Shown: positions 1-7,369 of the stretch, piece after piece
Numbering within the stretch: the stretch's first letter is position 1
Layout: each line of letters opens with the position of its first letter
DNA from: Thiobacillus sp.
Lineage (GTDB): Bacteria > Pseudomonadota > Gammaproteobacteria > Burkholderiales > Thiobacillaceae
DNA: 64,000 bases
Reading direction: 5' to 3'
Assembly: GCF_018780105.1 (NCBI RefSeq)
Contig: NZ_JADMKC010000002.1
Span: 186,001 to 250,000, forward strand
Notes under the pieces: generated by a model
Databases searched by the model: none
Told to the model about the DNA's origin: nothing
Seen by the model: only the letters and a program-made list of their open reading frames with translations
Program-made: the position numbers and the translations under genes

Positions 1-1
1 C

Positions 2-250
2 CTGACGGCGCATGCCTGGGTTGGCGTGCGCGCCATGCCCGCCAAGGGCGGCAAGCCAGACCTCAAGCTGACCGAGTTTGCCCGCGCGGTGGCCTACATG
101 GTCAGCGAGTCGGGCGGCAACTGGAAAGACCCCGACGCCGACATGATGCACAAGATCCGCAAGGAGGCGGAAAAGCGTCTGGAGAAATCGATCAAGGAGA
201 TGCAGGCGATGAAGAAGGAACTGCACCGCCTGAACGAGGAAGACGATTGA
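2..250 (+). CDS. Cytochrome c5-like protein, C-terminal fragment
   Basis: The reading frame is already open at the window edge, so only the last 82 residues are visible. The visible part has the pattern of a small class I cytochrome c after the haem site: a methionine in a 'AMPAKGGKPDL' stretch that fits the distal Met ligand loop, followed by an amphipathic helix 'FARAVAYMV'. The CXXCH haem motif must lie upstream of the window. After the cytochrome fold the protein continues with a charged, coiled-coil-like tail of about 40 residues rich in Lys and Glu, which is longer than in typical cytochrome c5. A role in periplasmic electron transfer is inferred from the family only. Confidence 0.6.
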   Translation: MTAHAWVGVRAMPAKGGKPDLKLTEFARAVAYMVSESGGNWKDPDADMMHKIRKEAEKRLEKSIKEMQAMKKELHRLNEEDD

Positions 251-484
251 GTGGTGCCGCGGTGATGGCGTTTGATTCGATGGGGTGTTTTGCCGGTGCG
301 GCGAGTGGCACTTGTTTGACCGTAGCTGCCTGTCATCTACTGATAGCTGACAGGCTGAGTTCGGCCAGAAGCGGCCGTTGTAGGCATTCGCCGTGCATAT
401 CCGATGTTACGACCTAAGCCGCCATCGCCCTAAATTTGTCAGGGTGGACGAAGAGGCTCAATTTACTGAGGAATTCCGACTCGC

Positions 485-513
485 TCAAAAAACACAGGGG
501 GCTTACGCCCCCC
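485..513 (-). terminator. Rho-independent terminator of the PEP-CTERM gene
   Basis: On the minus strand a GGGGGC/GCCCCC stem with a four-base loop (497-512) is followed by a T-rich run (TGTGTTTTTT). It lies just after the stop codon of the PEP-CTERM gene, whose coding strand it matches. Confidence 0.75.
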
Positions 514-536
514 ATGTACCACTTAAAAGGGCCGAA

Positions 537-1268
537 TCACCCACGCCGCCGCGCGCGCCACCCGACCAGCCCCAAGCCCGCCAGCATCAGCGCATAGGTC
601 TCTGCCTCCGGGACGGCGGCGACATCGCCAGGGCTTATCGCTAACGCGTAGAAATAGCTGCTCCCGTTGGCCACACTCTGGCTGCCAAGGCCAAAGTCGA
701 AGTAGTACGCGCCTTCAGTACCGGGCGCGTACTCAGTGGCAGACCAGTAAAAGTAGGCCTGAAGATTGTCGAAAGGGGCGGTGTTATCCAGGCAGGTATT
801 ACTGGGACTAACGTAGCAGCCGCTAACAACATCGGAGGGGGTGAAATAACCGGAGTTGCCAAGAGTGTTGTAGAACAGGTGAGCCATCTCGCTACCGGTG
901 CTGCCTGCGTAGGTAGTGCCTGCCTTGCTGATGTTGTAACCTAAATCGGTACTGCCATCCGGGCTGGAGCTGTAGTTAAAGCTGACGCCGTTGACGGGGT
1001 TAACGGTTGGTAAACGCCAGTTATCGTAGGTGTTGACCCCATCGGTAAAGCTAAGGTTGGCAGCCCAGGCGGTAGCAGCGCCATGTGTCATCTGACCATT
1101 GACGTTGGCATTAGCCAGCCAAGTGATGTCGAGGACGGTGTCGTAATAGGCTTCAAAGCTATTGATGTTGCCATTGAGATCGCGACCTTGCAGGGCTGCT
1201 TGAGCTGCGCCTGAAACAAGGCTGGCGGCGATAAGACTGGATGCGATAAGCGTGGTGCGGATGGTCAT
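537..1268 (-). CDS. PEP-CTERM-sorted exported protein with a DUF1566-like domain
   Basis: A 243-residue secreted protein. The N-terminus is a clear Sec signal peptide ending near 'GAAQAA'. The C-terminus is a classic PEP-CTERM sorting tag: 'VPEAETYALMLAGLGLVG' followed by a basic tail 'WRARRRG', the substrate signal for an exosortase. The middle contains 'TWLANANVNG' and 'WRLPT', the hallmark of DUF1566/Lcl-type domains of unknown role. The start at 1268 is preferred over an upstream in-frame ATG because a GGGGGAG ribosome site lies directly before it and the signal peptide begins there. No exosortase gene lies in the window. The function is probably in the outer envelope or extracellular matrix. 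Confidence 0.8.
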   Translation of the reverse strand: MTIRTTLIASSLIAASLVSGAAQAALQGRDLNGNINSFEAYYDTVLDITWLANANVNGQMTHGAATAWAANLSFTDGVNTYDNWRLPTVNPVNGVSFNYSSSPDGSTDLGYNISKAGTTYAGSTGSEMAHLFYNTLGNSGYFTPSDVVSGCYVSPSNTCLDNTAPFDNLQAYFYWSATEYAPGTEGAYYFDFGLGSQSVANGSSYFYALAISPGDVAAVPEAETYALMLAGLGLVGWRARRRG

Positions 1269-1855
1269 GGGGCTCCCCCGTTTTGATAGGTGTATTGCCT
1301 TACGGATGAACACTCACCCATGGCTGCCAAAGATGAATTCACTTCGGTTTGGTTGTGTGGGCGTGTCTAGCAGGATTCAGGCCACCACAGAATCAATCAG
1401 GCAAACTGTTGATTCGATAATGGTTAAATAATTGAGAGAGCGAGAGGGGGAGACGGGAAGTGTAAACTTTTCCGACAACAACTCTGCTCTGTTTAATCAG
1501 AAAACAAGGAGCAACTTTAGGCGTCGTTGAAGGCAATTGTGGAATGGCATTGCGTTAGTTGGTCTATATACGCCACCAGAGCCGACATTGGAACTGCAAG
1601 CCATGACCGGCCGCTTCGGGTCGAATGCCGTCTGCTACGCTTTGACCGGTCACTGGCCGCTCATGCCAAAAATCGGGCCGTTGCACCCCCCGGACTACCT
1701 GAAACTAACCGACGATGATGCTGGGCTGCTCAGCTCAGTCATGCTGGCCTGATTTCATATTCAGCGCCTAAACTTCGCTGCCGCCTTCCGTGGATGAAAC
1801 CCAGATCGCACCCACCGTTAGCCGTTCAACTTCAACCCTGGTTTGAGCACGCACC
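1269..1855. other. Intergenic stretch without a convincing gene
   Basis: Two short overlapping plus-strand frames in 1527-1752 have no ribosome site and no recognisable protein pattern. The stretch around 1600-1640 (GACCGGCCGCTTCGGGTCG) resembles the degenerate intergenic repeat debris common in betaproteobacterial genomes. A purine-rich tract lies near 1434-1456. The part next to 1268 must hold the promoter of the divergent PEP-CTERM gene, but no clear box is visible. Confidence 0.5.
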
Positions 1856-2779
1856 ATGTCCGTCCCCGCCGCCTATCTCGGCGTCATCCTCATCTGGTCG
1901 ACCACGCCGCTCGGCATTCAATGGAGCGCGCAGGGCGCGACGTTCAGTTTTGCAGTGATGGCGCGGATGCTGATCGGGCTGGCGATCTGCGGGGTGCTGT
2001 TGCGCGCGACGCGCACCGCATTTCCGTACACCGCGGCGGCGCGGCAGTTGTATCTGGTCAGCGGCCTGTCGATTTTCGTGGCGATGCTGCTGACCTACTG
2101 GGGCGCATTGCACATTCCGTCGGGGCTGATTTCGGTGATCTTCGGCTTGTCGCCACTGGTGACTGGGGTGTTCGCGGCGCTGTGGTTAAGTGAGCGCACG
2201 CTTACGCCGCTGCGCCTGACCGGGCTTGCGCTGGCGCTGGGCGGGCTGTGGTTCATCTTTGGCCAGCCGTGGCCGGGCGACGGCCGCGCCACGCTCGGCA
2301 CCGCTGCGGTGCTGGCGGGGATGACGGCGCAGGCGCTGGGGCTGGTGTGGATCAAGCGGCTCAACGTGCGGATGTCGTCGCTGGCGATCACCACGGGCTC
2401 GCTGGCGGTAGCGACGCCGCTGTTCGTGCTGGCCTGGGTGGTGGCCGACGCGGCGCAGCTGCCGGCCGACATCACGCCGCGCGCGGGGGCGGCGATGGTC
2501 TATCTCGGGGTGTTCGGATCGGTGGTGGGCTTCACGCTGTATTACTACGTGATCAAGCACATGGACGCCGGACGGGTGGCGCTGATTACGCTGATCACCC
2601 CGGTGTCCGCGTTGCTGCTGGGGCAGGCGCTCAATGCCGAATTCATTCCCGGACGCGGCTGGATCGGCATCGCGCTGATCGGCGCGGGGCTGCTGCTGTA
2701 CGAATGGCAGGCGCTGGCCGGGTTAAGGTCGGCGGCCGCGCAAGCCGATAAGCCACTACCGACCTCCACGATCGATTAG
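1856..2779 (+). CDS. EamA/DMT-family transporter
   Basis: A 307-residue inner-membrane protein with about ten hydrophobic segments arranged as two homologous EamA halves, the hallmark of the drug/metabolite transporter superfamily. The pattern 'YWGALHIPSGLISVIFGLSPL' is typical of the end of the first half, and 'YLGVFGSVVGFTLYYYVIKH' of the second. Substrate cannot be predicted from the family; exporters of amino acids or metabolites are common. The ATG at 1856 has only a weak ribosome site. The next gene begins 3 bases after the stop, so the two are probably cotranscribed. Confidence 0.85.
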   Translation: MSVPAAYLGVILIWSTTPLGIQWSAQGATFSFAVMARMLIGLAICGVLLRATRTAFPYTAAARQLYLVSGLSIFVAMLLTYWGALHIPSGLISVIFGLSPLVTGVFAALWLSERTLTPLRLTGLALALGGLWFIFGQPWPGDGRATLGTAAVLAGMTAQALGLVWIKRLNVRMSSLAITTGSLAVATPLFVLAWVVADAAQLPADITPRAGAAMVYLGVFGSVVGFTLYYYVIKHMDAGRVALITLITPVSALLLGQALNAEFIPGRGWIGIALIGAGLLLYEWQALAGLRSAAAQADKPLPTSTID

Positions 2780-2782
2780 CTC

Positions 2783-4198
2783 ATGCGCGCGCTGTTTCAA
2801 AACCTGCTGGCCGGTTTCCGGCTGGCGATTTTTCTCAAGGTTCACTCGACCGACTTCCGGGTGTCGATCCGCCAGCTGGTGTGGCTGCTGCTGATCGAGT
2901 TCGCGCTCGGCGTCGGCATCAGCTACGCCATGCTGGATGGCGCGGGCAGTTTCAATGTCTATGTGGTGGTGCAGGCACTGGCCTCGGTGACGCTGACGCT
3001 GGCAGTGGCCGCGTTGCTGGCGGCCTGGCTGCGCGCGCCCGCGCTGCTGCTCGGCTATGCCGTCGCCGCCACGGCAATGGCGCCGATGCTGCTGGCCTAT
3101 TCCTATGGCGGCTATGCGCTGTGGCAGCGGCTCGATCTAGAACTGGATGATTCGGTGTGGACGATCGTCTGGCTGCTGCTGGTTTCTGGCTTGCTGGCGC
3201 GTGCGGTCAAGCTGTGGGCGCCGCTCAAACTCTTCCGGCTCGCTGCGGTGGAATTTCTGCTGCTGGGCGTGCTGATCATTCAACTGTGGCTGCCGCAGCA
3301 GGATGCCTGGTATGCCGACGACAGCGGCGAGGACGACAGCGTGCTTGAAATCGGCGGCCACGAGGCGCTGCTGTACCAGCAGCCGCGTCTGCTCGACGGC
3401 ACGCTGCACACCCTGCAGGCGCAGCGTCCCGATGTGAGCGATCTGTATTTCGTCGGATTTGCCGGCTATGGCTGGCAGGATGTGTTCATGAAGGAAATGA
3501 ACATGGTGCGCGAGCTGTTTGACAGCCGATTCGACACGCGCGGCCGTTCGCTGGCGTTGATCAACAACACGAAAACCGGGGCCAGCGCGCCGATCGCCAC
3601 CACCACCGCGCTGCAGGCTACGCTGGCGCACGTGGGCGGGCTGCTCGATCCGGAGGAAGACGTGCTGTTCCTGTTCGTCACCAGCCACGGTTCGGACAAG
3701 CCGGCTTATCTGTCGGTCGATAACAACGATCTGAAGCTGACCCAGCTGACCCCCGCCCGTCTCAAGGCGGCGCTGGCGGCGACGCCGATCAAGTGGAAAG
3801 TGATCGTGGTGTCGGCGTGTTACTCCGGCAGCTTCATTCCCGCGCTGAAAGACGACAACACGCTGGTGATCACCGCCTCGCGTGCCGACCGCAATTCATT
3901 CGGCTGCGATGCGAAGAACAGCATGACCGACTTCGGCCGCGCCTACTTTGCCGAGGCGCTCAAGCAGACGACTTCCTTTACTGCTGCGTTCAAGCTGGCC
4001 AGCCAGCGCATCGCCGCACGCGAAAAGGCCGAGGGGCTGACGCCGTCGCAGCCGCAGATGTCGCTGGGGAAAAATTTTGAGGCCAAATGGCGGGGGCGTT
4101 TGGATTGTGGCAGTGCAACGAGCCCGACAAGCGAGACAAAATCTGTCGGCCTCAATAAGCGCGAGCACCCGGCGGGGTGCTCGCGCTGGCAAAGCTGA
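2783..4198 (+). CDS. Membrane-anchored C13-family (legumain-like) peptidase
   Basis: A 471-residue protein with five or six N-terminal transmembrane segments (about residues 25-180) and a C-terminal caspase-fold domain of peptidase family C13. The catalytic dyad is visible as His302 in 'TSHGSDKP' and Cys346 in 'VVSACYSGSF'. Bacterial C13 proteins with a multi-pass membrane anchor are known by family but poorly characterised. The natural C-terminus appears to be near 'AKWRGRL'; the last 30 residues are low-complexity and run through a 12-bp hairpin (4159-4186), so the stop codon may have been lost or moved. The gene directly follows the EamA transporter. Confidence 0.8.
   Translation: MRALFQNLLAGFRLAIFLKVHSTDFRVSIRQLVWLLLIEFALGVGISYAMLDGAGSFNVYVVVQALASVTLTLAVAALLAAWLRAPALLLGYAVAATAMAPMLLAYSYGGYALWQRLDLELDDSVWTIVWLLLVSGLLARAVKLWAPLKLFRLAAVEFLLLGVLIIQLWLPQQDAWYADDSGEDDSVLEIGGHEALLYQQPRLLDGTLHTLQAQRPDVSDLYFVGFAGYGWQDVFMKEMNMVRELFDSRFDTRGRSLALINNTKTGASAPIATTTALQATLAHVGGLLDPEEDVLFLFVTSHGSDKPAYLSVDNNDLKLTQLTPARLKAALAATPIKWKVIVVSACYSGSFIPALKDDNTLVITASRADRNSFGCDAKNSMTDFGRAYFAEALKQTTSFTAAFKLASQRIAAREKAEGLTPSQPQMSLGKNFEAKWRGRLDCGSATSPTSETKSVGLNKREHPAGCSRWQS
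4159..4186. repeat. Perfect 12-bp hairpin inside the 3' end of the C13 peptidase gene
   Basis: GCGCGAGCACCC and GGGTGCTCGCGC are perfect inverted repeats separated by GGCG. There is no T-run on either side, so it is not a standard terminator. It is translated as the last residues of the peptidase frame. Confidence 0.7.
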
Positions 4199-4208
4199 AT
4201 GGTTGCCG

Positions 4209-4410
4209 TACTAATGTAGTGGTGCACGCTATCTGGAACTTATATCTTGGCTTGAATGAGGCTGCCGCGCACTTACAAAAAGCCGCAGTTGTAGGTTGGT
4301 GCTGAGCGTAGCGAAGCCCAACATGGCTCGGCGCGAACGCGTTGGGCTTACCAGCCCAACCTACGCGGGTAGGGCATACGTCCGCACAAGATCGCACCAC
4401 TACACTAGTA
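4209..4410. mobile_element. 202-bp MITE-like element with 17-bp terminal inverted repeats
   Basis: The ends TACTAATGTAGTGGTGC (4209-4225) and GCACCACTACACTAGTA (4394-4410) are inverted repeats with one mismatch. Inside is a second imperfect inverted repeat beginning GTAGGTTGG (about 4290-4363), a type seen widely in proteobacterial intergenic DNA. There is no open frame. No clear target duplication could be recognised. The right end supplies the last codon and stop of the neighbouring minus-strand gene. Confidence 0.55.
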
Positions 4411-5202
4411 TCCGGCTTCGAGGATCGCCTGTTTGATCATTTTGTAATCCGCCTGCTTGTCCACCGCAAACCCCGTCACTTTGCTGTGGATGGCTTTTTG
4501 CAGGGACTGAATGACATTCGGGCTCAGCGCAACGGCAGCCGCGCCCAGCTTGTCCTGTTCGGCCACACTCAGGTCGTCGCTCGCCATCAGGGTGAAATCC
4601 GGGGTGGTCGGCAATGGATACCAGACTTCGTATCCGCCTTTGCCAACCAGTTCGTCGGCCAGCTTGGTGCGCAGGCTGCCCGCCTGCGCATAGTCGCGCT
4701 GCATGGCCAGCACCACTTCTTCCTGGGTTTTCAGATTCATGAATTTTGCCGTCGTCTGCTTGTTGCGCTTGAGCGTGTATCGCGCCATGACGTCGAGCCA
4801 GGATTCCTTTTCGGTCAGCGCCACCGTGGTGACGTCTGCGCCCTTGCGGCGCACCAGCACGCCTGTCGCCTGATCGCGTACCCGTGCCACGGGTGAATAT
4901 TTATTGTCCAGCGCCGACACCGCAACCGACGGCGGGACAAAATACAAATCCAGGCGTCCGCTTTCCAATGAACGCGTAACGTGGCGGATGCTGCGGAATA
5001 AAACCGGCGTGCACTTTACGCCGAGTGCGGTCCCGAGCGACTGCGCAAAGGGTGCGACCCAGGAATGAAAATCGCCGGTAAAAATATCGGCTTTGCCGGT
5101 TCCGGGATAAATGCCAATCTGCAATTCGGTATTGGCGGCGTGCGCCGCAAACGGCAGTGCAGGAAGCAGGATCAGGCCGGCCAGAAAGTGTCGTCTTTGC
5201 AT
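4405..5202 (-). CDS. Periplasmic PhnD/SsuA-like substrate-binding protein
   Basis: A 265-residue exported protein. The N-terminus 'MQRRHFLAGLILLPALPFAAHA' is a signal peptide with an Arg pair that could allow Tat export. The mature part 'LQIGIYPGTGKADI', 'SLESGRLDLYFVPPSVAVSAL' follows the PhnD/SsuA/transferrin-like binding fold used for phosphonates, sulfonates or as sensory periplasmic domains. No ABC permease or ATPase lies beside it, so it is an orphan and may serve signalling rather than uptake. Its last Tyr codon and TAG stop lie inside the terminal repeat of the MITE-like element, suggesting that the original 3' end was altered by insertion. Confidence 0.7.
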   Translation of the reverse strand: MQRRHFLAGLILLPALPFAAHAANTELQIGIYPGTGKADIFTGDFHSWVAPFAQSLGTALGVKCTPVLFRSIRHVTRSLESGRLDLYFVPPSVAVSALDNKYSPVARVRDQATGVLVRRKGADVTTVALTEKESWLDVMARYTLKRNKQTTAKFMNLKTQEEVVLAMQRDYAQAGSLRTKLADELVGKGGYEVWYPLPTTPDFTLMASDDLSVAEQDKLGAAAVALSPNVIQSLQKAIHSKVTGFAVDKQADYKMIKQAILEAGY

Positions 5203-5374
5203 ATCGCGCTCCCAGATTGTGGATTGCCAACGGAAGCTATTACGGTCATTGGCAAAGCGGCTTGATGGCGGGCGACTGGTACGTTTGTTTAAAACGATCG
5301 CCTGTGAACCGCACCGGTGTGCACATGAGCGGATACGCGAAAGCGGACTGCAGATGAATCGGGCAACCTGGCTC

Positions 5375-5689
5375 TTATTTGTGCGAATCCGGCTTGCCTG
5401 GCAGGCTGAACAAGGCCTCCAGCGCCGAGCGGTTGGACTGCGCCACGACCGCGCCGCCGCCGCGATAGGCGTCCGGGCGCGGCACGAACCAGCCGCAGAA
5501 ATTGGCGCGGGTTTTGTCCGGCTCCGGCTCGGCCGCGAGTTCGCGGCATTGCTTGGCGCGCCCGGCGTCGAAGTGGCGGCACATGCGGCAGGTGTGCAAA
5601 TCGGCGCGGCAGCTCGGGCAGGTTTCGGTGCGCGACAGCGGCAACAGCAAGGCGAGCGTCGCGCCGCATTTCCAGCATTGCAGGCTCAT
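5375..5689 (-). CDS. Small cysteine-rich (zinc-ribbon-like) protein
   Basis: A 104-residue protein with several paired cysteines: 'CWKCG', 'CPSCRADLHTCRMC' and later single Cys residues, a pattern of zinc-ribbon or rubredoxin-like knuckles. No catalytic motif is visible. Its start codon overlaps the stop of the DUF2237 gene by ATGA, so the two are translationally coupled and belong to one operon with the lytic transglycosylase further upstream. Function is unknown; the family is conserved in betaproteobacteria as far as I can judge. Confidence 0.65.
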   Translation of the reverse strand: MSLQCWKCGATLALLLPLSRTETCPSCRADLHTCRMCRHFDAGRAKQCRELAAEPEPDKTRANFCGWFVPRPDAYRGGGAVVAQSNRSALEALFSLPGKPDSHK

Positions 5690-6060
5690 GGCGTCACCCG
5701 GGCGTGGTATTGCAGATCGGCCAGCGCGACCGCGCGCAGCGCGCGTTCATGGGTGGCGTCGAGAATCACCGGCGGGGCGATGCCCGCTTCGGCCGCTTCC
5801 AGCCAGCGCGCCGCGCACACGCACCAGCGGTCACCGGGTTTGAGGCCGGGGAAACCGTATTCCGGCGCCGGCGTGCTGAGGTCGTTACCCTGCCGGCGCG
5901 AGTAGTCGAGAAACGCCCCGGTCATCTGGGCGCATACGGTATGGCTGCCCTGATCATGCGGGCCGGTATGGCACAGGCCATCGCGCGTGAAGCCGGTCAG
6001 CGGTTCCACGCTGCATACCTGCAGCACGCCACCCAGAACATTGCGTGCATCGCTCAACAT
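5686..6060 (-). CDS. DUF2237 family protein
   Basis: A 124-residue protein matching the DUF2237 pattern along its whole length: 'NVLGGVLQVCSVEPLTGFTR', 'GSHTVCAQMTGAFL', 'GNDLSTPAPEYGFPGLKPGD' and 'RWCVCAARWLEA'. The family is widespread and its function is unknown; conserved Cys residues suggest metal or redox chemistry. The ATG at 6060 is chosen because the family N-terminus starts there and a GGAG site precedes it; the frame stays open further upstream only by chance, into the transglycosylase gene. Confidence 0.8.
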   Translation of the reverse strand: MLSDARNVLGGVLQVCSVEPLTGFTRDGLCHTGPHDQGSHTVCAQMTGAFLDYSRRQGNDLSTPAPEYGFPGLKPGDRWCVCAARWLEAAEAGIAPPVILDATHERALRAVALADLQYHARVTP

Positions 6061-6133
6061 CGTCTCCAGAAAACGGGATGCGAAAAAATACCACGCGCGC
6101 GGCAAACCGGGCAGGTCTGGCCGCACGGCATGC

Positions 6134-7369
6134 TCAGTCGGCGAAGGTAGGGGCGGGCCTGACCAGCGCGCCCGCCGCGGCTGCCGCAGCATGGCTTTGC
6201 TCGATATGCGCCAGCATGTCCGGCGACGGGTAGCCATCGGCGGGCAGCTGGTGCCGCACCTGGTAGCGGCGCAATGCGGTTTGCGTGCGTGGGCCGAGCA
6301 GGCCATCGGGCTTGCCTGCGTCGATGCCCAGTTCGTTGAGCGCGGTTTGCAGGGTTTTCATTTGCGCGGTGGTGAGCGCGCCCGCTTCGCCGTTCGTCGC
6401 CACCAGCGCCGCGCCGCCCGCAATCTGGTGCGCCAGCTGTGCCACGGACAGCGCGTAATTCTGCGAGCGGTTCCAGTCCATCACCACGTCGAAATTGTCG
6501 AACAGCATGAAGGCCGGTCCTTGCCAGCCTTGTGGCAGCACGAGCGCAGCGCGCTTCTTGACGGCGGGTAGCGCGCTGCCGTCCATCGGTTGCACGCCGC
6601 GTGCCGCCCAGTCGGCCACCGGCAGGCGATGGCCGATGCGCGCCAGCCGCCAGTCGAATCCATCGGGCAGCCGCACTTCGATCGCCACCGGTTCGCCCGC
6701 GCGCCAGCCTGCGCGTGTGAGGTAATTCGCCGCCGAATTCATGGCGTCGGGCAGTGATTGCCACAGGTCGATGCGGCCGTCGCCGTCACCGTCCACCGCG
6801 TAGGCGCGAAACGTCGAGGGCATGAACTGCATGTGGCCCATCGCGCCGGCCCAGGAGCCTTTCATGTCGATGGCGGCGACGTGGCCGGCGTCGATGATGC
6901 GCAGGGCATCGAGCAGCTGGCTGCGGAAGAATGCGCTGCGGCGGCCTTCCCACGCCAGCGTGGCGAGACTGGCGGGAATGTTGAGCGAGCCCATGTTGGC
7001 GCCGAAGTTGGTTTCCATGCCCCAGAACGCCACCAGCACTTCCCTGGGCACGCCGTATTGTTGCTCGACCGCCGCCAGCAGTTCGGCGTGTTCGGCCAGC
7101 CTGGCTTGGCCGCGCGCCACCTGACTGGGCGTCACGCGCTTGCCCAGGTAGTCGGCAAACGTGCTGAGGAATTCGGGTTGGCCGCCATCCAGCGCGATCA
7201 CCCGCTCGGCCGGGGCGAGGCCGGTGAGCGCGGCGTCCAGCGTGTCGGCGGAGATTCCTTGCGCCGCTGCCTCCTGGCGGAAGGCGGCCAGCCAGCTGGC
7301 GAAATCGTCTTGTGCGAACGCGGGCGGGACGAGCCACAGTGCGAGCAGGAATAACAGACTGCTACGCAT
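6134..7369 (-). CDS. mltB: Lytic murein transglycosylase, MltB family, with peptidoglycan-binding domain
   Basis: A 411-residue periplasmic enzyme that cleaves peptidoglycan glycan strands to 1,6-anhydro products. After a signal peptide ending at 'PPAFAQ' comes an SLT_2/MltB domain: 'EVLVAFWGMETNFGANMG' carries the catalytic Glu, followed by 'GSWAGAMGHMQFMPSTF' and 'GDGDGRIDLWQSLPDAM', all diagnostic of the MltB family. A C-terminal PG_binding_1 domain is seen around 'LGIDAGKPDGLLGPRTQTAL'. There is no lipobox, so it is probably soluble or peripherally bound. The start overlaps the end of the amidotransferase gene by 8 bases. Confidence 0.9.
   Translation of the reverse strand: MRSSLLFLLALWLVPPAFAQDDFASWLAAFRQEAAAQGISADTLDAALTGLAPAERVIALDGGQPEFLSTFADYLGKRVTPSQVARGQARLAEHAELLAAVEQQYGVPREVLVAFWGMETNFGANMGSLNIPASLATLAWEGRRSAFFRSQLLDALRIIDAGHVAAIDMKGSWAGAMGHMQFMPSTFRAYAVDGDGDGRIDLWQSLPDAMNSAANYLTRAGWRAGEPVAIEVRLPDGFDWRLARIGHRLPVADWAARGVQPMDGSALPAVKKRAALVLPQGWQGPAFMLFDNFDVVMDWNRSQNYALSVAQLAHQIAGGAALVATNGEAGALTTAQMKTLQTALNELGIDAGKPDGLLGPRTQTALRRYQVRHQLPADGYPSPDMLAHIEQSHAAAAAAGALVRPAPTFAD

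Noticed and set aside
393-644. 83-residue plus-strand frame
   Set aside because: Runs through the terminator and into the PEP-CTERM gene in antisense.
1527-1752. Two overlapping short plus-strand frames
   Set aside because: No ribosome site, no family pattern and repeat-like DNA.
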